A DNA stretch of 5,523 bases from JAKLHL01 sp964411885 (GTDB taxonomy: Bacteria > Bdellovibrionota > JAFGOL01). The notes beneath the pieces are model-generated. The model was not told where the DNA came from. It made no database searches and saw only the letters and a list, made by a program, of their open reading frames with translations. Below, in pieces: positions 1 through 5,523 of the stretch. The stretch's first letter is position 1; each line of letters opens with the position of its first letter. The stretch spans positions 1-5,523 of the forward strand of contig CAYPMK010000056.1 of NCBI GenBank assembly GCA_964411885.1, written 5' to 3'. The translations under genes were made by a program, and so were the position numbers.

Positions 1-414
1 TTAAATTTAGATAAATTGTGTAGAAAAGAACTTGGTAGAAAAGTAGTATATTTTCTTAACGTAGAAAAAAAGAATAGGACTAAATTTTTTACTCCAATCA
101 AAACAGCTTTTGACTTTTTCCTGCAGTTTCATTCAGATGCGTTCAGCCTTGATGTTCAGAGTATGAGGCTAGTAAATAATCATGTAAGTGGCGTTTTGCC
201 AGCAGTTATTCTTAAAGATAAATATTATGATGATGTAGACAATGTTCTTTCAAGTTTTAATGGTGCAAAAATGGCGCACTTAGAAAAACTGTATATACAA
301 GGAAAAGCAAGGCTTTGCGGGGCTGAGCTAGTTGGTGATGTTGAGATAGTAAATACAAAAAATGATATCTATGATATTCAAGGAAGAGTAGAGAACAAAA
401 AAATCAGGAGATAG
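1..414 (+). CDS. UTP--glucose-1-phosphate (or related UTP-sugar) uridylyltransferase, UDPGP family, C-terminal part
   Basis: The reading frame is open from the first base and ends at TAG (412-414), so this is the last 137 residues of a gene that starts upstream. A TTG at 16 is in frame but has no ribosome site and is not needed as a start. Residues 28-39 (KFFTPIKTAFDF) resemble the 'RF-PVK-T-DLL' segment of UDPGP-family pyrophosphorylases. Residues 66-80 (LPAVILKDKYYDDVD) match the family's 'P-V-L-D-YY--ID' stretch. Residues 94-133 match the C-terminal beta-helix, where the pattern is leucine-x-x-L-x-V/I-x-G, then G-DV-I-N, then VENK. The family forms UDP-glucose (or UDP-GlcNAc) plus pyrophosphate from UTP and sugar-1-phosphate in the cytoplasm. 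This family is distinct from bacterial GalU, so I give no symbol. The catalytic N-terminal half is outside the window, so sugar specificity cannot be read. It probably forms an operon with the PEPCK gene 4 nt downstream. Confidence 0.68.
   Translation, partial: LNLDKLCRKELGRKVVYFLNVEKKNRTKFFTPIKTAFDFFLQFHSDAFSLDVQSMRLVNNHVSGVLPAVILKDKYYDDVDNVLSSFNGAKMAHLEKLYIQGKARLCGAELVGDVEIVNTKNDIYDIQGRVENKKIRR
406..410 (+). promoter_or_regulatory. Ribosome binding site of the PEPCK gene
   Basis: AGGAG lies 8 nt before the ATG at 419. It overlaps the last codons of the upstream uridylyltransferase gene. It fixes the PEPCK start and suggests that both genes are read from one transcript. Confidence 0.8.
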
Positions 415-418
415 TGAA

Positions 419-2020
419 ATGACAGAGAATGGTTTTGATAGAGCTCATCTTACGGAATTTAGGGTTATTGTAGAAAGTGCTTTTTATACTAATAACGTCG
501 AAAAAGTTAATTCTATAGAAAAAGCCTATAAACTTGCGTTAAAGAACCCGGGAACCATAGTAACAGATCAGAAAGTATATCAGCCACAAAAAATTGGTTA
601 TCCAAAAGACTCCAAAGTACTGCTTTTTAACGACGGTGGTGTTTTTGGTCGTACCGCAGCTGCCAGAAGAATACTTGGAGATAAAGATGTTACTTCTGCA
701 AAGTATAGTCCTATTATAAGAGAGGCTGTGTTTGAACTATCAAGAAAAGAAAAACTTTATCATGCACAAAGCTATATAGGTCTTCATAAAGATTTTATGG
801 TTAAGGCCAATCTTTTAATACCTGCTGGTTACGAGAATAATATACTTTCTTGGCTAAGTAATTTTCAAGAAATGACACCTCATTATAATGAGATGTATAA
901 AAAATCATTAAAACTTGGAGAGAACGATATCTATATAGCCTCTGATCCAGACTGGAAACATCCAGATTTTCCATATGGACTTTCATTCTTCTCTCCAGAA
1001 GAGAACGTTGCTGTAATACTTGGTATGAGATATTTTGGAGAATTTAAAAAAGGTACTCTAACGCTTGCATGGGGTATAGCAGATAGACACGGATATGCAT
1101 CATGTCACGGAGGATTAAAATCCTACAACGATAAAAAATATGTGGCTGCATTCTTTGGTCTTTCTGGTAGCGGAAAATCAACGCTTACTCACGCACGTCA
1201 CGGTGGAAAATATGACGTTACTATACTCCACGATGATGCTTTTATAATCAATCAGGAAACATATAAATCAATAGCTCTAGAACCAGCATATTTTGACAAG
1301 ACTTCTGACTATAAGATAGGTGATGAAGCTAACAAGTTTATTGTTACTGCACAGAACGTTGGTGTAACTCAAGATGATAAAGGTAAGGTCATTCTTGTTA
1401 CGGAGGATATAAGAAACGCCAATGGTAGAGCGGTAAAAAGTAGACTATGGTCGCCAAACCGTGTGGATAAAATGGAAAAAGATATAAATGCTATATTTTG
1501 GTTGATGAAAGATCCATGTGTGCCACCGGTGTTAAAGATAAATGATCCTGTACTTGCTTCTGCAATGGGTGCTGTGCTTGCTACAAAAAGAAGTTCTGCA
1601 GAAAGACTTGCCGCAGGTGTAGATCCAAATGCATTGGTCTTTGAGCCATATGCAAATCCTTTTAGGACCTATCCGTTAAAAAATGATTATTTAAAATTTA
1701 AGTCGTTGTTTGAAAGAAAAGTTGATTGTTATATTTTGAATACAGGGCATTTTATGGACGATAAAGTTACTCCACAGGTAACACTTTCCATAATAGAGGC
1801 TTTGGCTGCTAAGGACATGAGTGGATACAATAAGTTGTTTGGGCTTGATGCCTTTGAATATCATTCAGGTGGTATGAAACTACCAGAAGAAAATGGATGG
1901 CGTCAAAGTTTTAAAGGCCAGATAGCATCAAGGATAGAGTACATAAAGAGCTTAGACGACAGGAACAAACTTCCACAAGAAGTTCTTGATGCAATGATCG
2001 ATGTGCTAAGCAAACTTTGA
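419..2020 (+). CDS. pckA: Phosphoenolpyruvate carboxykinase (ATP), divergent form
   Basis: The 533-residue length fits ATP-dependent PEPCK (EC 4.1.1.49), which makes phosphoenolpyruvate, CO2 and ADP from oxaloacetate and ATP at the entry to gluconeogenesis. Visible motifs in order: GVFGRTAAAR (74-83), in the place of the substrate-binding 'GRSPKDK' arginine loop; FGEFKKG (206-212), matching the family's GGEMKKG with its catalytic lysine; SCHGG (228-232), aligning its histidine with the metal-binding His of 'MHCSANVG'; the P-loop FGLSGSGKSTLT (246-257); LHDDAF (270-275), replacing the usual IGDDEH kinase-2 motif but keeping both aspartates; and NANGR (333-337), standing in for ENTR. Alignments are by eye against remembered E. 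coli PckA. The fold and key residues are kept, but several motif neighbours differ, so this is a divergent subfamily. A PEPCK-like kinase with another substrate is possible but less likely. Start: ATG 419 with AGGAG 8 nt upstream. No terminator is visible after the TGA. Confidence 0.88.
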   Translation: MTENGFDRAHLTEFRVIVESAFYTNNVEKVNSIEKAYKLALKNPGTIVTDQKVYQPQKIGYPKDSKVLLFNDGGVFGRTAAARRILGDKDVTSAKYSPIIREAVFELSRKEKLYHAQSYIGLHKDFMVKANLLIPAGYENNILSWLSNFQEMTPHYNEMYKKSLKLGENDIYIASDPDWKHPDFPYGLSFFSPEENVAVILGMRYFGEFKKGTLTLAWGIADRHGYASCHGGLKSYNDKKYVAAFFGLSGSGKSTLTHARHGGKYDVTILHDDAFIINQETYKSIALEPAYFDKTSDYKIGDEANKFIVTAQNVGVTQDDKGKVILVTEDIRNANGRAVKSRLWSPNRVDKMEKDINAIFWLMKDPCVPPVLKINDPVLASAMGAVLATKRSSAERLAAGVDPNALVFEPYANPFRTYPLKNDYLKFKSLFERKVDCYILNTGHFMDDKVTPQVTLSIIEALAAKDMSGYNKLFGLDAFEYHSGGMKLPEENGWRQSFKGQIASRIEYIKSLDDRNKLPQEVLDAMIDVLSKL

Positions 2021-2028
2021 TCGCTATA

Positions 2029-2319
2029 TTATTCTAGAACGTCAATATGATCGTAGTAGAAACTCATTCTTTTCTGCATCATCTCGTCTATCTTTTTTTG
2101 TAAGTTTTTTTGTTCTTCTTCAAGAAGTCTTATTCTTGATATAGTTACATCTTTTCTTTGTTCGTCATTCATGCCGTCTTCACACATAATGGGTTGATTT
2201 TCTTCTAGCCCATTATCTACTTCTATAGTTCCACCAGTAACTGTGACTGGCGTTACTCTCTGTTGAGCCATTAAAGAGGCGGAAAGTGTTAAAACCATTA
2301 TTGTAGCTAAAATTTTCAT
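2029..2319 (-). CDS. Small secreted protein with C-terminal coiled coil, unknown function
   Basis: This 96-residue protein is not recognised. Residues 1-18 form a clear signal peptide: Lys at position 2, a hydrophobic core, then a likely signal-peptidase I cut after SLMA, before QQ. There is no lipobox cysteine, so it should be a soluble periplasmic or secreted protein of about 78 residues rather than a lipoprotein. Residues 20-50 are polar and probably flexible, with one cysteine (46). Residues 54-84 are rich in Glu, Lys, Gln and Leu, with spacing that suggests a helix or coiled coil. The tail is tyrosine- and aspartate-rich (FYYDHIDVLE). The ATG at 2319-2317 is supported by GGAGGA 9 nt upstream. 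The gene converges on the PEPCK gene with 8 nt between stop codons and faces away from the transglycosylase gene. The signal peptide and ribosome site make it a real gene rather than chance. Confidence 0.8.
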   Translation of the reverse strand: MKILATIMVLTLSASLMAQQRVTPVTVTGGTIEVDNGLEENQPIMCEDGMNDEQRKDVTISRIRLLEEEQKNLQKKIDEMMQKRMSFYYDHIDVLE

Positions 2320-2328
2320 AAGATTAAT

Positions 2329-2334
2329 TCCTCC
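2329..2334 (-). promoter_or_regulatory. Strong ribosome binding site of the small secreted protein
   Basis: On the minus strand, GGAGGA lies 9 nt before the ATG at 2319. It is the best Shine-Dalgarno match in the window and decides the start codon. It contrasts with the weak leader of the divergent gene at 2562. Confidence 0.8.
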
Positions 2335-2475
2335 AAAATCTTGAATGTAATACTAGTGCCTTTTTCTGCAAAAGGAATGCCAATTATTCTAATAGTAAAA
2401 AATCTTTAATATTAAGTAGTTATAAAAAACCAAGTGGTATGAGGTGTAGTTCTAGTATATCAATGTATAAAGTTT

Positions 2476-2487
2476 TAACACTAACAC
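2476..2487 (+). repeat. Short tandem repeat TAACAC x2
   Basis: Two perfect TAACAC units are followed by the related TAAGAA. It lies in the middle of the divergent intergenic region, so it could be a direct-repeat binding site, but at this length chance is a fair explanation. Confidence 0.25.
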
Positions 2488-2511
2488 TAAGAATATGTCT
2501 TTTTAAATATT

Positions 2512-2517
2512 GATAAT
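2512..2517 (+). promoter_or_regulatory. Candidate -10 box for the lytic transglycosylase gene
   Basis: GATAAT differs from the TATAAT consensus at one base and lies 44 nt before the ATG at 2562. No -35 match is found at 16-18 nt spacing, so in AT-rich DNA this may be chance. Confidence 0.2.
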
Positions 2518-2561
2518 ACTAGGGATATTTTATGGTCTGTTTTTTGCATTAGTTAATCGAT

Positions 2562-3832
2562 ATGAAAAGGTTATTACTAACATATGTACTAGTTTTTTCT
2601 TCTTTTGTTTTTGCTAATGATGTTTGTGAACAAGTGCATAATTGGGAAAAACTTAACTCACTTCAACAGACAAAAGTTATTTCATTAGTGTCGTCAATAT
2701 TCAAGCTGGAACAGGATGTTTTAGATGAATTCAAAATACCATTGAATACTACTTATTACTCTACAGATCTTAACTTAAAGTATATTGGAGAATATCCCAA
2801 CAGCAAGAATGCTACAGTAGTTGTTGGTTATGTTCCTTTACAATTTGTTGAATATTACGAAGACGAACTGCAAAAACTCTATGATAAGAGGGATGATCTT
2901 AATGTGATTCCTAGGCTTGATGTTATTCTAGCAATACATTATACAGAAAGTAATTTTATCCCTACAGCTTTAGGTGGCAGAAAAGATAATCCAGCTTTTG
3001 GTATGATGCAGTTAACACTAAATACTGCTGAAGATCTTTATAGAAGGGATAAAGAGGAATATCAAAAATATTTTAGTATAAAAGATGACAAAGTCGTTTT
3101 TAATTCAACTAAAAGCCAAGTATCCTTGACCATAAAATTCCTTACAGACATTAAAAAATATACTCGTGAATACGAAACAGCCGCTGTTACAAGATACAAC
3201 GGTGCTGGAGACGACGCCAAAGCATATGCATCCTTGGTGCTTTCAAGGGCAAGACTTTATAAAAAATTAAGAAATGGTGGTAAAGAAATATCAACAGAAC
3301 AATTTGTTGCTGAATATAGTACTCCAGAAGTTAAAACGGTTATAAACAATCAGGTAGAAGAAAAAGGTCTTGAGCCACTTAGCGATGGTGATTTTAAAGA
3401 AGCAATAGAAAGAGCTATACTTGTTTATGAATACGATGCTAGTTCGTCTCAAGATAAGATAATACTTCCACCAATAGACAACGGAGAGATAAAAACTATT
3501 CGTCCACAATATTTTGCCTTTCCGCCTATCCCTGATGATGGTTGTGAGTATTATGTGAAAGTAGAACAGGGTAGAACACTTTTTTCATATTTTTCTGGTG
3601 GGATAAAAGATATGGTCTACACAGTTTGTGAACATGATCAAAATAAAAAATATACTTTGTACTATAAAGACAAGTCGGGTAAAAAGATACTAAAGTCAAT
3701 GCATGATATAGATACCAAGAATAACAACATGCAAACAGATGTTAAGGCTGGAGATGTTATATATCTTCCGCCAGACATGGTAATAAAGGGTGATAATAAT
3801 ACTTTATCCAACATGTTAAGGTACTGTAAGGA
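2562..3832 (+). CDS. Secreted SLT-type lytic transglycosylase with LysM-like C-terminal region (3' end lost in gap)
   Basis: 423 codons are readable before the N run; the stop is hidden. Residues 1-18 are a signal peptide cut after FVFA, so the protein acts in the periplasm or outer envelope. Residues 118-216 carry the goose-lysozyme-like transglycosylase signature: LAIHYTESNF with the catalytic Glu at 129, then AFGMMQL (145-151), then TRYNGAG (210-216). Such enzymes cleave the MurNAc-GlcNAc bond of peptidoglycan, leaving a 1,6-anhydro end. An extra domain of about 100 residues precedes the catalytic part. Residues 328-404 begin YYVKVEQGRTLFSYF and end VKAGDVIYLPP, like the edges of a LysM wall-binding module but with a long insertion, so I call it LysM-like only. 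The start is fixed by an in-frame TAG at 2550 and by the signal peptide. No Shine-Dalgarno site is visible upstream, which suggests weak or unusual initiation. Confidence 0.82.
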
Positions 3833-3932
3833 NNNNNNNNNNNNNNNNNNNNNNNNNNNNNNNNNNNNNNNNNNNNNNNNNNNNNNNNNNNNNNNNNNNN
3901 NNNNNNNNNNNNNNNNNNNNNNNNNNNNNNNN
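3833..3932. other. Assembly gap, 100 N
   Basis: Exactly 100 undetermined bases, the conventional length for a scaffold gap of unknown size. The true distance is therefore unknown. The gap hides the stop of the transglycosylase gene and the start codon, ribosome site and first signal-peptide codons of the next gene. Both flanks are AT-rich and coding on the plus strand, which is compatible with a correct join but does not prove it. Confidence 0.97.
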
Positions 3933-5523
3933 TGTTATCTGTGTTGGTCTTTAGTGTGCCTATGTTTGCACAAGATCCACCCAAAAATACAAACCTTTCT
4001 AGTCAAAAAAGTAGAGATCTAGAGAAGGTCTATATTTCTGCAAAAAATTATGTTGATAAAGAAGCTGATCTGAATAAACTAATGGAAGAACTTTCTGCTA
4101 TATACCCAAGCGACTTCTCCCATATTGGTAATATTAATCCATTTTCTGATCATGATGATGTTAAAGAAAAAATAATTCCGAATGAGATGAGTAAAGAGCT
4201 CCTTAAATTTACTTATTACTTATTGATTAGTAACGATGAAAATATTGTTTATGTCTTGGATACTAAGAGCCTTGTTAACAAAAAACATTTTTTACAGTTA
4301 ATAGACTATATTAAAGAATTTACAAATATCTCTGATGATAAGGAAATATTTAAGTTTATTCTTAAACACTACAACGAGGCAGTTAAGAACGGTAAATCAT
4401 GGGTTATTGCAGAAACATGGATGCAATTATTGGAGCATCATTATTTTAAGAATATTAGAGCAATAGATACAGATCTTGTAAAACCCAAGGGTGTAGATTT
4501 TATTAACTACGGATATGAAGAGAAGGTTCTTACCGATCTGTATATTAAAGAAAGAGACCTATGGCCTTCTGCTTTAGGTTATGTCGTGGGTACTGAAGAA
4601 ATTGATAAGGTAATAGATATACTAAATTCTCCAATATATGATCATCTTTGGTATGTTAAGGATGAATTTAACCGAATAAGAAAAGAACAAAAAGAATACT
4701 TGTTGGAATTAAAGACCCCCCCTAAAGACATAAAAGAGGATTGGACCTATCTTGAAAGACAAGTGAAAAGAGAAGAGCTCCTTATGGCTGGCAAACAGTA
4801 TCCTGATCTTTATGATCCTGAATTCTTAGAAGAGGTTCGCCTAGATTATGTGATGGATGTTTTGGAACATAACGAGGGTATAGAAATAAATCAGATAATG
4901 TATATATATGATCTAGACGAACTCTTTAAGTTAGTCGATGATAAAACTACGACTAGTATAGCAATGCAGTACGGCCTTAAATATAGAAAACAACCAGTTC
5001 ATGAATTACGCGTAACAGATATAGAGATCGTGAAAATGAAAAATGAAAGTGCTTGGGCAAGTAAGGATATGTTGATTTTGTATGGAAAAGTTAACGGTGG
5101 AAGAAGAAGACCTCTTTCTTGGCTTTTTTATACTATATATCCACCTTCTACATTGGATGTAGATCTTGTTTATACGCTGCCAGAGCTTAGAGGGCAACAT
5201 CTTGTAGAAACCTTGTTAAAAGATCTTTTAGATAAACATAAAGATATAAACGTAATTGAAGCTATTTTGGGTATGGAAAATCATTCAGAATTTTATAGAT
5301 ACCTAGTACAAGAAATGGGAGATAAAGTAGTATCAAACCTTGACGCAATTAAAGATCAGGAAACGCACGAGATACTTATAAATGCGCAAACCGATCTTGG
5401 AGATCCTGTAGTTGATGTTGTTATAGAAGGAATTAAGACAACACCTCTAGGTAAAAATAATTCCAAGATTGGCTTTGAATTGGCACAGATATTGTTTTTC
5501 CCAAGAGGAGAACATGTTGAGGT
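3933..5523 (+). CDS. Large exported protein of unknown function, both ends missing
   Basis: Reading codons from 3935, the frame is open for 529 complete codons to the window edge, with no stop; its start lies in the gap and its end beyond the window. It opens with LSVLVFSVPMFAQDPP, the hydrophobic core and signal-peptidase I site (after MFA) of a signal peptide, so only a few N-terminal residues are probably missing. The codon before it is NTG, but a start there would leave no positively charged leader, so the true start is probably further inside the gap. The mature part is acidic, mostly helical in character and rich in Lys, Glu, Asp and Tyr, with no repeats. From about residue 359 it looks more like a beta/alpha domain. 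PELRGQHLVETLL (416-428) and GKNNSKIGFE (506-515) loosely recall the acetyl-CoA loop and C-terminal 'K-GF' motif of GNAT acetyltransferases; this is a weak resemblance. It follows a transglycosylase on the same strand, so a cell-envelope role is possible. Confidence 0.85.

Larger units (their letters stand above)
2320..2561. promoter_or_regulatory. Divergent intergenic region, presumed promoters for both neighbours
   Basis: This 242-nt, very AT-rich stretch separates two genes that point away from each other, so both promoters should lie here. No textbook -35/-10 pair stands out in either direction. It contains TACTAG or its complement CTAGTA at 2351-2356, 2452-2457 and 2517-2522, with another copy just inside the next gene at 2587-2592. 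It also holds a tandem TAACAC repeat at 2476-2487 and a short CCTTTT/AAAAGG inverted repeat (2359-2364 with 2370-2375). None of these is a recognised operator. No coding frame with a plausible start is seen here. Confidence 0.5.

Noticed and set aside
16..414. TTG at 16 as a genuine start of a short 132-residue gene
   Set aside because: The frame stays open to base 1, the protein matches only the C-terminal part of a larger family, and there is no ribosome site.
801..986. Antisense open frame of 61 codons inside the PEPCK gene
   Set aside because: It is fully covered by a well-supported gene and has no plausible ribosome site or recognisable protein features.
2115..2127. Hairpin CTTCT-TCA-AGAAG near T-rich DNA, a possible terminator for the PEPCK gene
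   Set aside because: It is a 5-bp AT-rich stem within the Leu-Glu-Glu-Glu codons of the minus-strand gene, about 100 nt past the PEPCK stop, with no T run following on the plus strand.
2359..2375. CCTTTT/AAAAGG inverted repeat as an intrinsic terminator or operator
   Set aside because: Six weak base pairs with a 5-nt loop and no T tail; common by chance in AT-rich sequence.
3291..3509. Antisense open frame of 72 codons inside the transglycosylase gene
   Set aside because: Its composition (Phe, Tyr, Ile and Trp runs) is what the complement of AT-rich Lys/Glu codons gives; the sense strand has a clear product.
3831..4022. Continuation of the transglycosylase reading frame through the N run to a stop at 4020-4022
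   Set aside because: It depends on the gap being exactly 100 nt, and after the gap it runs out of frame over a good signal peptide and a long open frame. The apparent tail is an artefact.
5006..5200. Antisense open frame of 64 codons in the post-gap gene
   Set aside because: It lies wholly inside the long sense frame, has no start signals and shows low-complexity Ser/Lys/Arg content.

Overview
The window is AT-rich bacterial DNA. Strong Shine-Dalgarno sites, three signal-peptide proteins with typical signal-peptidase I sites (two ending in M/F-A followed by Q) and a peptidoglycan lytic transglycosylase suggest a Gram-negative organism. An AT-rich Bdellovibrio/Bacteriovorax-like bacterium is my best guess. 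That guess rests on protein style and base composition only, with no marker gene, so it is weak.

Layout: (1) 1-2020, plus strand: the 3' end of a UDPGP-family UTP-sugar uridylyltransferase, then, after a 4-nt gap, a complete ATP-type phosphoenolpyruvate carboxykinase (PEPCK). They look like an operon linking gluconeogenesis to UDP-sugar supply. (2) 2029-2319, minus strand: a small secreted protein with a predicted helical/coiled-coil C-terminus, convergent with the PEPCK gene; the stop codons are 8 nt apart. (3) 2320-2561: a divergent AT-rich intergenic region that should hold promoters for both flanking genes. (4) 2562-3832, plus strand: a secreted SLT-type lytic transglycosylase with a degenerate LysM-like C-terminal region, running into (5) 3833-3932, a run of exactly 100 N, which is a scaffold gap of unknown true length. 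(6) 3933-5523, plus strand: a long frame of at least 529 codons, open at both ends. It begins inside a signal peptide and encodes a large exported protein of unknown function, with a weak acetyltransferase-like (GNAT-like) look near the end of the window.

The left half is central metabolism and the right half is cell envelope. I see no RNA gene, mobile element, CRISPR array or clear intrinsic terminator. The points most worth attention are the unannotated exported protein after the gap, the divergent active-site motifs of the PEPCK, and the gap itself, which hides the end of one gene and the start of another. I found no convincing evidence of a new multi-gene system.
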